Assembly: GCA_031761405.1 (NCBI GenBank)
Contig: JASEVX010000013.1
Coordinates: 39,880,601 to 39,944,600 of the forward strand
From: Serripes groenlandicus
Lineage: Eukaryota; Mollusca; Bivalvia; Cardiida; Cardiidae
Length of the DNA: 64,000 nucleotides
Direction: 5' to 3'
In this document: piece after piece, positions 10,365 through 20,300 of the stretch
Layout: each line of letters begins with the position of its first letter
Position numbering within the stretch: the first letter of the stretch is position 1
Translations under genes and position numbers: made by a program
Notes under the pieces: generated by a model
What the model saw: the letters and a program-made list of their open reading frames with translations, nothing else
Told to the model about the DNA's origin: nothing
Databases searched by the model: none

Positions 10365-10585
10365 CTAACCCTTTCCAACCTGCAGACGCATTAGCAGCAG
10401 ACGTCTTTTGAAAACATTGTGTCCAAAGGTGAAATTGCTCATGATGATTCATGATTCCCCTTTGGCCTCAATGTTTTCAACTTTATTTAACAATTAAGCC
10501 ATCTTTTATGGAGATTTTTCCGGTTTTTGTTACCATGTTTTCGAAGTCATCTGCTGCAGAATTGTTGTACGATGTAAAGGGTTAA
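10365..10585 (-). mobile_element. TTAA MITE
   Basis: Left flank CTAA and right flank TTAA. CCCTTTCCAACCTGCAGAC and the right subterminal CTGCTGCAGAATTGTTGTA are present. The hairpin core is expanded by a short duplication (ATGATTCATGATT). A further internal fragment lies at 10655-10720. Confidence 0.75.
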
Positions 10586-11029
10586 GTTGTCAGATTTGAA
10601 ATAAAAGTATTAGTTTGACTATGATACAGGGTTTGAACACTGTATTGTTTGAAACATAGAAATTGTCTCGTTTGAGAAATTTCACCTTTTGTCACAATGT
10701 TTTCAAAGATTGTCAGTAAATAAAAGGCATCAAATGTTGTCCATAACATTTGATGGAAATGATAAGGAATGTAAAAGAAGAAAGTCAACACACAAGTAAT
10801 AGCTTTTGAATTGTTAATGCTTTTATGTATTAAAGTAATAGCATTTGGTTACAATGACACTATAATGTATAAAATGCCTAACATTATAATGTATAAAAAA
10901 TGCCTTTAAGAATTATAATATATATAAAATATATACATCTTCTTTGACCTTTTCACTGATCCTAACTACTTCTGACAATATTGTTGGAAAGAAAGTAACG
11001 ATTGGTTTAATTTGATTTCTGGTTTAATT

Positions 11030-11230
11030 TGATTTCTCGGTGATTTACACCATTTTTCAACAATATTTCAGTTATATCCCAGCGACATTATACTCTTTTG
11101 TACCATCCCTGAATGACTAGCCAGTGTTTAGGCTGGAACTGTGTCTTGCTCAAAGGCACTGCATGATGATCACAACAAGCAGGGGATTCAAGCTTGTGAT
11201 GCCCAGTCTAAAATTCTGTGTGCTAATAAT
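11030..11230 (-). repeat. decayed SINE-like repeat
   Basis: It opens with TTCAACAATATTTCAGTTATATCCCAGCGAC and continues with a CTTGCTCAAAGGCACTGCA block, similar to 13385-13535 (CTTGCCCAAGGACACTCCA). This suggests a third SINE-related family. Confidence 0.5.
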
Positions 11231-11324
11231 GCCAAATAAAGGTTGTCTGAATTGTAGATGCATCCAAATGTGATTATAAGTAAGAAAAGGTTCAGATATA
11301 TACAGGGGTAGCATTAAACCTTAA

Positions 11325-11653
11325 ATTGTCCCACATGCAGACACATTTTGACCTATCTGCAGACAGACTATTACTGAAAACTCAGCGTTAAAAGTTCCCA
11401 AAATTTGCCTCTATATATATAATTTGGTTTCAACTCTATTAATTTAAGCCTTCCTACATATTGATACATCAAATCTGCAGTAAATGACTTTGAAAAAAAA
11501 AAATATCTATAAATGGAAGAAGAATTGTTGAATAAAGATGAAAACCTTGTGTAATATAGCGAAATTTAGCAATACAAACTTTTGCTACAATCTTTTCAAA
11601 AGTCCTCTGCTGCATAATTATATATACATCAAACTGCAAGTGGGAAAAGATTA
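11325..11653. mobile_element. two diverged TTAA MITE fragments
   Basis: 11325-11438 is a minus-oriented left half (GTCCCACATGCAGACACATTTTGACC). 11450-11653 is a plus-oriented diverged copy (ACATCAAATCTGCAG ... CTGCAAGTGGGAAAAGATTAA). Confidence 0.6.
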
Positions 11654-11873
11654 ACCCTTTCCCCCATATAGACGCTTTTCGACACCTCTGCAGCAGACGG
11701 CTTTTTGAAAACGTAGTGACAAAAGAAGAAATTGCTCAATTTCTTCTTTTGACACAATGTTTTCAACTTTTTGTCAGAGGTTATCCATTCAATTACAGAG
11801 ATTTTCTATTTTTTGACGAAATATGTTCAAAGTCATCTCTGCTGCAGAATTGTCATATGAGGGAAAGGGTTAA
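11651..11873 (-). mobile_element. TTAA MITE with deleted hairpin arm
   Basis: TTAA at both ends. The hairpin is reduced to AGAAATTGCTCAATTTCTTC, losing the loop. Left end CCCTTTCCCCCATATAGACG, right end CATATGAGGGAAAGGG. Confidence 0.85.
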
Positions 11874-12030
11874 AGCAGACGGCGTTTTGAAAACATAGTG
11901 ACAAAAGAAGAAATTGCACAGAACGTGCAATTTCTCCTTTTGCCACAATGTTTTCCACTTTTAGTCATAGGTTATCCATTCAATTATAGAGATTTTCTAT
12001 TTTTTGACAAAATATGTTCAAAGTCGTCTG
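11874..12030 (-). mobile_element. TTAA MITE, left terminus missing, joined head-to-tail to the previous copy
   Basis: After the TTAA of the previous copy the sequence resumes at AGCAGACGGCGTTTTG, inside a second copy with a GCAC-type hairpin, and runs to AAAGTCGTCTGCC. Just beyond it a 14 bp unit (GATACAAGTTGTCT) is repeated three times to 12101. Confidence 0.75.
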
Positions 12031-12129
12031 CCTTATTATAAGATGCAGACGCCTGATACAAGTTGTCTGATACAAGTTGTCTGATACAAGTTGTCTGCTG
12101 AAAATAAATAGTAAGTAGGAAAGGAGCGA

Positions 12130-12850
12130 AAACCAACAGTTGCTGAACTGGATTTAGTTATACATGTACATGTATCTAAAATGTTAAAAAAAATACTTTC
12201 TTATGATGTAAAATTTTATGGGCCATTTTACCATTTTATGTAATACAGAAATTAACCATTATTTGTACTCGGTTCAAGAGGGACGTAACCGTCACTTTAA
12301 ATTAGATGAAGTTACATGTTACGAAGGTCAGACAAAGATATCAAACATATAAATCAAGATCAACCAAAATATGCTAGATGTTATTTAAGATTAAATGAGC
12401 AGTAACATCATGCCAAAAGTGACCTTTGCATTTTTTTCTAAATTCATTGGCAATTAAAAAAATTGAATACTTATACTGTCAGTCTTTGGCCATCAATGTC
12501 CAATCACTAGAATTTTCTGGGATGCTAGGTGACGAACAGAGAAGATCCTGATCAGAACTGTGTGAAAATAGACAGACTGATTTGGATCTTCACTCAGGTC
12601 CCAAAACTCACACGATCGATTTTGTTGTTGACGTGGTTCACACGGAGATTTCCTATTCGAAAACAAGTTTTTTAAATCATCATAAAGATGAAGTCAGTGA
12701 CAATCATACTTTTCAGATCTAAATTGTCTACATTGTCAAACATATCGAAGCAAGCACTTTCATGCCACTTTTATGTCTAGGGTTCAGTTTAAGCTTTATT
12801 TAACTTGTTTTTTTTGTGGGGTATGTCTTAGTAGTGACCAATGGAAGACT
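12130..12850. other. no feature seen
   Basis: AT-rich DNA without a convincing reading frame, repeat relationship or RNA gene. Confidence 0.4.
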
Positions 12851-12855
12851 GTTTT

Positions 12856-13040
12856 ATTGATTGATTAATTGATTGATTGATTGATTGGGGCTTAATGCTG
12901 TTTCAACAATTTCTGTCAAATCATGGTGGCCAGTTCACCTACTCATGAGTTTCCTAGCTTTCTCTACACAACATACTTTCCAAGCAACGGACTACTTTTC
13001 CACATAGACTGTTAGCTGAATGGTGATAGACGAATGACAC
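12856..13040 (-). mobile_element. SINE family A, truncated
   Basis: The (ATTG)n tail at 12856-12888 is followed by GGGGCTTAATGCTG and the family A body to GATAGACGAATGACAC. The tRNA head is absent. Confidence 0.75.
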
Positions 13041-13384
13041 TTTACACTGTTTCATGATAAGAGACTTGTTTCGTTGAATGCTGTGTTCAACAATATTTCA
13101 GTTGTGCAATATGGATGTTTGGTTACATTTATATTATGATTGAAATAAAATGCAGACAAACCTGTGCCAAAGACCAACTTTTTTTTAGCAATTCCCTGCC
13201 TATAGCAACCACACTTTTAACCTCCAATTACTCATTTTGTGCATAAATGATCCTGTAATTAAAGACCACCTGTGAACAAAGACCACATTGTTCTCTTCCC
13301 CTGGGTGGTATTTAAACACAGGTTGGACTGTACATGAATTAGGCAAGTGAAGTTTACAGCTCATAAGTATTGTGAATATCAATT

Positions 13385-13535
13385 TTTGTTTTACACCGTT
13401 TTCAACATTATTTCAGTTATATCACTGCGACAGTTCTCTTATTCATGATCGCCGGGTATACAAACCAGTACTAGGCCTTGTGCCTTGCCCAAGGACACTC
13501 CACCATAGCTGACACACCACAAACCACTTGGCCAT
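13385..13535 (-). repeat. decayed SINE-like repeat
   Basis: TTTTACACCGTTTTCAACATTATTTCAG is the common SINE tail, followed by TGCCTTGCCCAAGGACACTC. It is related to 11030-11230. Confidence 0.5.
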
Positions 13536-13592
13536 GGCTAATTCCTTGTGAATATTATACACTGACAAAAACATTGACAATATTGATATTTC

Positions 13593-14062
13593 ACTTTCCC
13601 ACATACAACCCTTTTGCAGCAGATGATTTTGAAAGCATCTGGGCAAAATAGGCTAAAAATGAAAAGGGTAGAAAAGGATATTTTGGCAAAATGAGAAATT
13701 GCTCATAATGCTTTTATAACAATGTTCTCAACCTTATCGAGGGCTTGGCGTGAAACAGTTGTATCTAAAATTGGTATTTTTTTTACCAAGGTTAATCATC
13801 TCACCATAAAGTCTTTATAAGCGTTAAATCACTTTTCTTAGGAAAACAATGTAAATTTAGGTGCCATTGCTCGTTCTGAGCAATGGCACCTAAATTTGCA
13901 TTGTTTACAAAAGGGTCAAAATTGCCCCTAAACCAGGGTTTTCAAAATAGGTTTTAAGTTACAACCGTTTCACGCCAAGCCCTCGTTATTATATAATTGT
14001 TCTATCATTTATAAATATTGTTTCGAAGTCGTCTGCTGCAGATGTGTTGTATGTGGCATATA
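13593..14062. mobile_element. TTAA MITE split by a CGAGGG element, with two ends of the same type
   Basis: Left part CTTTCCCACATACAAC...TTTGCAGCAG and right part GTCGTCTGCTGCAGATGTGTTGTATGTGG flank the insertion at 13738-13985. Both outer ends are the ACAA...CTGCAG type, so the copy has two left-type termini instead of one of each. Confidence 0.65.
13738..13985. mobile_element. CGAGGG TIR element with TTAT target duplication, copy 1
   Basis: Left end CGAGGGCTTGGCGTGAAAC, right end the inverted GTTTCACGCCAAGCCCTCG; TTAT stands directly outside both ends. The centre is a perfect hairpin, GTGCCATTGCTCG ... GAGCAATGGCAC. No coding capacity. Confidence 0.88.
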
Positions 14063-14372
14063 ACAAGAGTTAACATAATTATTACAAATGTGGATTCCAC
14101 TGGAAAAAAGACCTGGCTGCATTGCATGAGCATTCATGTTTTAAAGGATTCAAATGGATATTCTGCTTTACAGAGGTTTCTTGAAGCTGTCTACACCTTC
14201 AATTGGCAAACAGTGCAGCAGCAGCAGATGATACTGTGTGGATATGCTGGCTGATCTGAATCTACAATGTTTTCAAATGGCTGATATAAGATTTACACAG
14301 TGTGCCACTCTTACATTATGGAACAGAACGAAAGTGAACAAAATTTAGTCTGAGACACAGCATGTTTGCATG

Positions 14373-14555
14373 TTTAACCCTTTCCCACATGAAACAAATC
14401 TGCAGCAGACGACTTTGATAGCATCTAGGCAAAAACATAGAAATTCTCTATAAATGAAAGAACAATTATTGAATAAAGTTGAAAACATATGAGCAATTTC
14501 GCCTTTTACCAGAAGTCGTCTGCTGCAGAGGTGTCAGTATGTGGGAAAGGTTTAA
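14373..14555 (+). mobile_element. TTAA MITE, hairpin arm deleted
   Basis: TTAA at both ends. CCCTTTCCCACATGAAACAA to GTATGTGGGAAAGG. The left arm of the central hairpin is gone, leaving only GAGCAATTTCGCCTTTTACC. Confidence 0.82.
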
Positions 14556-14557
14556 AA

Positions 14558-14830
14558 TGTATGCAACAATTAACAATTTATATATAGAGGTCAATTAATG
14601 ACAAATTTACATTCAGGTGAAATAGAATATAATTCTATACAGTCATGTATGCAACAATTTATATATAGATGTCAATTAATAACCGTTGAGGTCAAAGGTC
14701 AAATTAACATTAAGGTGAAACAGAAATAATTCTATGCATGTAAGCATCAAGTAGCAATTTAAACATAGAGGTCAGTTACTAGCCCTGGCGTGTCAAAGGT
14801 CAAATTTACATTTAGGTGAAACAGAAAATA
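14558..14830. repeat. imperfect ~90 bp tandem repeat, three units
   Basis: Each unit has ATATAGAGGTCAATTA-like sequence, then CAAATTTACATTCAGGTGAAA, then ATAATTCTAT. The later units gain AGGTCAAAGGTCAAAT. Confidence 0.7.
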
Positions 14831-15126
14831 TAACCCAAAAAATGTGGGCTTTATGCAACATGATTGTAACTACATCCTTTAACAAGATATAGCTGTAGTT
14901 ATATTACATTATAGCCACAGGATAATAAACAATAAGGACTGGGCATGCAGTGAAGATCTAGATCACCCTGAACCTTAACAGTCTAATCAGGGGCTTCACT
15001 GTTTTCAAGGAGTGGTCAATTCACAGTTCCTAAAAGTATTTTGAGAAGATGTCTTCCAGCCACAGAGAAACTGTAATTCAATGCAACTTTTGCGTTCATT
15101 CTCTCCAATCACCAGTCATGTTAATA

Positions 15127-15405
15127 ATTGATTGATTGATTGATTGGGGTTAAACACTGTGGCCAGTTCACCTACCCATGTGTTTCCTGGTTTTTCTCAC
15201 ACCAGTACTTCACACAACAATATGGTTCCAAGCAACTGGCTGTTTTTCCATATTAGACTGTTAGCGCATTGGTGGAAGACAAAAGTGTCACTTGTCACAT
15301 TGACTTCTGTCAAATGAAGGAAAGAATGTTGGCTGAGCTGGAGTTCAAACTCACAACCCCTTGATTGATAATCCGCTCCGCTACTGACTGAGCTACCAGG
15401 GCCTG
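15127..15405 (-). mobile_element. SINE family A, nearly full length
   Basis: Tail (ATTG)n at 15127, then the body, ending with the tRNA-like head TACTGACTGAGCTACCAGGG (complement of box A). The first ~25 bp after the tail are deleted (GGGGTTAAACACTGTGGCCAG). Confidence 0.85.
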
Positions 15406-15548
15406 GCGGAAATATTACAAAACTCAAAAAGTCTGTTTTTGTATGAATAAGTGAGTGTAAATGACCCCTTTTGACGTTTTGACCAAGAAGGTCAAGTTAT
15501 AATCTAGATCTCAATGACCTGACATGTCAAGGTCATTAATTTTACATC

Positions 15549-15771
15549 TTAACCCTTTCCCACAAACAGACGCTTTCTGACAACTTTTGAAAACCTTGTG
15601 GCAAAATTAGAAATTGCTCATTTTGAGCAATTTCCCCCTTTTGACAAAATGCTTTCAGCCGTATCCAATAATTAAACTTTTATTTTATATATAGCTAGGT
15701 TTTCTGTATTTTAATTAGACTTGATAATTTTAAAGTCATCCGCTGCAGATTTATCGACTGGGTAAGGGTAA
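15549..15771 (-). mobile_element. TTAA MITE
   Basis: TTAA left, GTAA right. The hairpin GAAATTGCTCATTTTGAGCAATTTC is perfect although the ends are diverged and the left CTGCAG block is deleted. Confidence 0.75.
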
Positions 15772-15871
15772 ACATATTTTCTAGTATGTACATTGCACTT
15801 ATAATCACAGAGATGCACAATCACATGCAGTTTACATAATATTCCTTGTATAAAGCAACTATTTATTGTTT

Positions 15872-16235
15872 CAACCCTATCCCACCTACTGACATTTTCT
15901 GACGCCTCTGCGGGAGACAACTTTTGAAAACATTTGTGACAAATGGAGAAATTGCTCATAGTAACTTTAACCCTTTACCTCTATATTTGAATGGATAACC
16001 TATAGCTAAGAGTTGAAAACATTGTGTCAAAAGGAGAAATTGCTCGTTTTGAGCAATTTCTTCTTTTGTCACAATGTTTTCAAAAAGCTGTCTGCTGCAG
16101 AGGCGTCAGAAAGCATCTATATGAGGGAAAGGGTTAAACAATAAATGTTCTTTCATATGTAGAGCGTTCCTATATTTTAAACTAAATGTTTTCAAAGTCA
16201 TCTGCTGCAGATTTGTTGTGTGTGCAAAGGAGTAA
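15872..16235 (-). mobile_element. TTAA MITE (outer), interrupted
   Basis: Left part CCCTATCCCACCTACTGAC ... AATTGCTCATAGTAACT and right part AATGTTCTTTCATATGTAGAG ... TGCAGATTTGTTGTGTGTGCAAAGG surround the copy at 15967-16137. Confidence 0.75.
15967..16137 (+). mobile_element. TTAA MITE nested in another, left half deleted
   Basis: TTAA at both ends. After CCCTTTACCTCTATA it jumps to TTGAATGGATAACCTAT. Hairpin GCTCGTTTTGAGC and the right end TATGAGGGAAAGGG are intact. Confidence 0.82.
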
Positions 16236-16331
16236 ATGTAGGTCATTTTTGAAAACCTTGCAGGAAGGTAGCATGTTGCTTTGGAAGACTTTTGTCTTGG
16301 CAACTGTTGTGAGATATGTCAGGAAACAAAC

Positions 16332-16584
16332 CGAGGGCTATAATGGCATGAAAAAAGGTAACTAAAAACCTATTTTGAAAACCCTGGTTTAGAGACAATT
16401 TTGACCCCTTAATTTGTAAACAATGCAAATTTAGGTGCCATTGCTCAGAATGAGCAATGGCACCTAAATTTCCATTGTTTAGCAAGAAATGTGATTTAAC
16501 GGTTACAAAGACTTTATGGCGACGTGATTAACCTTGGTATAAAAATACGAATTTTTGTTACAATTGTTTCACGCCAAGCCCTCG
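16332..16584. mobile_element. CGAGGG TIR element with AAAC target duplication, copy 2
   Basis: CGAGGGCTATAATGGCATGA at left and TTTCACGCCAAGCCCTCG at right; AAAC stands at 16328-16331 and 16585-16588. The central hairpin GTGCCATTGCTCAGAATGAGCAATGGCAC is perfect and nearly matches copy 1. Confidence 0.88.
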
Positions 16585-16749
16585 AAACACATGATTAGAT
16601 GAACATGCTTCCATGATATAACTGAAATACGGTTGAAAACGGTGTTGAACTCTGACCAATCAATGTACAATAAGCATTGGCTTTATGCCAAAAGGTTGTT
16701 GCAAGATGAATTTACACACATTTTGCATGATGCCATAGTAATTTCAGGT

Positions 16750-17032
16750 GCGTTCTTCAATAATCCTTCTTTCATTCATAGATATTTTCCATATTTTTGT
16801 TTTCAAAGACGTCTGCTGCAGATTTATTGTATGTTTAATAGTTTCGAAAAAAAATGAAGTCTTCTGTTTACGTGACTTTCGCCCATACAACTAATCTGCA
16901 GTAACAGACCGAGAATATCTTATCATAAAAAATATGAATACTCTCTATAAATGAAAGTACGATTTTTAGAATAGATTTGTTAACATTTTACAAAAGAGTA
17001 ATAATTACTCAATTTCTCCTTTCGCGACAATG
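16750..17032. mobile_element. diverged TTAA MITE fragments
   Basis: 16750-16838 is a right-end fragment (AGACGTCTGCTGCAGATTTATTGTATG). 16872-17032 is a plus-oriented copy with a decayed hairpin (AGAGTAATAATTACTCAATTTCTCC). Confidence 0.6.
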
Positions 17033-17045
17033 CAAGAGGAACAAG

Positions 17046-17285
17046 TTAACCCTTTCCCTCATACAAAAGATCTGCGGCAAACGACTTCGAATCATCTTCG
17101 AATCATCTAGGTGAAAACATAGAAAATCACTATAAATAAATGTACAATAATTTAAAATAGTTTGAAATCATTATGGTAAAAGAAGAAATTGCTCATTATG
17201 AACAATTTCTCCTTTTCCCAAAATGATTTCAAAATTCGTCTCCTTCCTATGCATAGGAATGCCTCTACAAGTGGGAAAAGGTTAA
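17046..17285 (+). mobile_element. TTAA MITE 58 bp beyond the tetraspanin gene stop
   Basis: TTAA at both ends. CCCTTTCCCTCATACAAAAG to TACAAGTGGGAAAAGG. It contains a short internal duplication (TTCGAATCATC twice). It lies in what should be the 3' untranslated region of the gene ending at 17344. Confidence 0.82.
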
Positions 17286-17343
17286 AAGACATCATAAGAA
17301 TATAAAGTGTTTGTTTTTATCTGATCCAGCTGTGACACATTAG

Positions 17344-20300
17344 TTAATAATGTCTGTATGTGCCGTTGCTTTGAACTTTCGACTCTTCCACATCGGAATC
17401 TTCAAAGTTACTGTCTTCCTCTTCAATCGCTATCGATAGAAGATTCACAGCTCGTCCAGATTCAGAAGATAACCACAGGTTTCTGCGAAATGTTGTGTTC
17501 TCTGACTCATAGTCATTTTCACTGTCAGTTTCTGATTCTGAGCCCTCACTGTCTTCTTCATTCCTGTTGTCTATTATTTTGTATTCACCAGGTTTAGATG
17601 TTTGCTGTTTGAAATCATGTGGAATTATTTGTGCCTCCAGTGGAGTTTTATTAAGTTTTTCATGAACAGTTTCAACAGATTTTCTCATAAAACTTGTTTC
17701 TTCAATAGGGGGACTTTGCATGCAGTTAAATTGCTCTGGTTGTCTTAAAACACTATTGTTTGTACTATGAATCCCTATATACTCGGATTGATTCACTACA
17801 TAATCAGGATTAGGTTTGTTCAGTGAATTGTCTTTTGCATTGTTACCGGTGTCAAGCTTGCTTGGTGCATGTTCATTGGTTAACTTTGTTTCCATTTCGT
17901 GTTCAGAATTGTTATGATAATCTGCTTGATCTTCGCCGTGTTCCGTTTCATAAAAAGATCCGTAAAGAAAATCCTCATAGTCCTGATTCTTCTTAAAACA
18001 GAAAACCCACGTAAGCATGACGGTTAGGAAGTAAAGCCCAGCTAATCCTCCCATAACAAGCGCTACTATGGTTGTCAAACTCGCAAGGTAGCTCGCAAAA
18101 AAATCGTAACAGCCTGTCGTGTTTAGGTTTGGGTTATCTTGCGAGTAAATATCATCCATCGGCGGACCGTACACAGGTGGTCCCAGTAAATGATGATTAC
18201 TTCCCTGACATACTTCGAGGTCCATGTTCTTCTTGCAGCAGCTTTCAGGGACATAGATGTGAGCCTTAAATGGCTGTTTCCGGTACCATATGCTGAATTT
18301 CTTAAAAACTGCCCAGGAAGACATGTCGCTTACATCTCCCTCTGCGCCGCAACATTCAAACAATTTTTGCATCGAGTCCCAGGAAGCGGTGAAATATTCA
18401 TTCTCCCGATCTACTTCGGTGATATTTCCATATTTTGCAATAAGCCTTTCTTTGAAATTGATGCGAAACTCTATACCTTGTAGCTTATCTGCAAAGATAG
18501 CACTTAGGATAGCAGCAGAGCTGAAGGCAATGATGACAATGATTAGGACGATGGCAAAGAAACTGAGTCCGTATTTGTCCTTTTTGACACCGCAGCAAAG
18601 ACATAAAGCTGCAAGTATTGCCACAACAGCACCACCTATTGACACATACACAATAACTTGAAGTAAATTATTTCCAAGTATAATTGTCGCATTATTCACG
18701 TTGAAGTCCTTCATGAGCAACCATATTCCCGCCACAATAACGCCCAAACTACATATCACAAGCAAGCAGTTCAACAGGTGAAGGACTGCGTCAATGCACT
18801 GGGTGAGAGTAGACTCTTGGACTGTTGTTGAATATTGCCTACTACTGGAGTAACTGATTGGCCTCGATGACTTGGGAAGTGAGTGATCAGATGGGTCCGG
18901 GCCTCTGTAAAGCTTTGATTCTGTCATCGGTGCCATAGATTGAGGCCTTGATACAACTACCTGGACATCGGCTTCTAGGGGAACTTCTGTTTCTGTTAGT
19001 GGTTCAGGTTTCTTGTCACTTTCAAATATCCTCAATAGCTCCGTTTCTGATGGATCTCTTTTCATTCTATTTGAATCGATACTATCCTTGTCATTCTTTT
19101 TGTACGGCTGGTCATTTGTTGGAGCAATGTTATAAGTGAACAAAGATTCAATAGCTGGCAAAGGTTTTTTGACGTTTGGATCGCTCATCTTTCTGTAGAT
19201 GATACTTGGACTGCTTTGATTCGAATGTCTCGATATTTCACTCGTAACACGCTCACATACGGCAGTTGGACTATCAAGAAGTTTTGTAACTTCGAGTTGA
19301 GACTCTGATATGTTGCTATTTATAGAAGCAATGTCTGTGTCGCTGCCACTGACGCATTTCACATTGGAAAGATCAGACTGTGGTTCATATATGTCACTTT
19401 CATCATCTTCTAAGCTCTCTGTCTCGGAACCATTCATAAGTATCTCATCACGACTTATTTCTGAACTCTGTTCCTCCATGTCTGAATGGTTAGGAAGGGA
19501 ATTTACGAAATTTAAAACTTTCATATTGTCGTAACATTTTGGAGAGTTGGGGATGTGACTCGTTCCGTAGCCGCTCTCGGAACTATCGGCGGTAAGATTA
19601 TCATTACCATTAGCATCCTTACCTTCTGGCTCCACTTTTAAAGGGTTTGTATATTTCGGACTAACTCGTTCTAACGGAGTGCTTGCCGTGTAAGGCTGCA
19701 CATGTTGAACTATTACTTGGTTGTCTGGATTTGGTTCTTTCTTTTTATACCCTGGACTCACAGGTTTTGAATAAATTGATGTAAACGGCCTGTACGATTG
19801 GGGTGGCGATATTGTAAAGACTTTAGGCGCCACATATGGTTTATGAATAGGCTCAGGTTTAAAGATTTCTTTTGTGGCACTTTTATCGTTTCCGCTTGTC
19901 TCTGGGTTTGTTTTCAGATTCTGAAAGTTTTTTACTATATCCTGTACGGAAGACCTTTGAGGAGCGCTTGGTTTAGAAGATCTCTCTTCAGCCAATTCTG
20001 GTTCCTTTCGCTTTTTATCTGAAGTACGCCTTGGTCTGTTGGACAACACTGTTTGTTTAGCGGGCTTCCCTTGTGGAAAATCAAAAAAGGCACCTGAGGT
20101 TTCAGAATCACTTGGATCTGTATACATTACAACTGTACCATTTTTCTTACCCTGATCTCTGACTTTAGTCTTTGGTCCTGTGTCTCTGGTCTTCGTGTTT
20201 GAGGATCGCTCACTGGTGTCTGAAAAGTAAGACCTGGGTGTCATTCTGTCGGAATTGGTGGAGATTACCGAAGTGTTTTCGACATCGTGTGGATGTAAAT

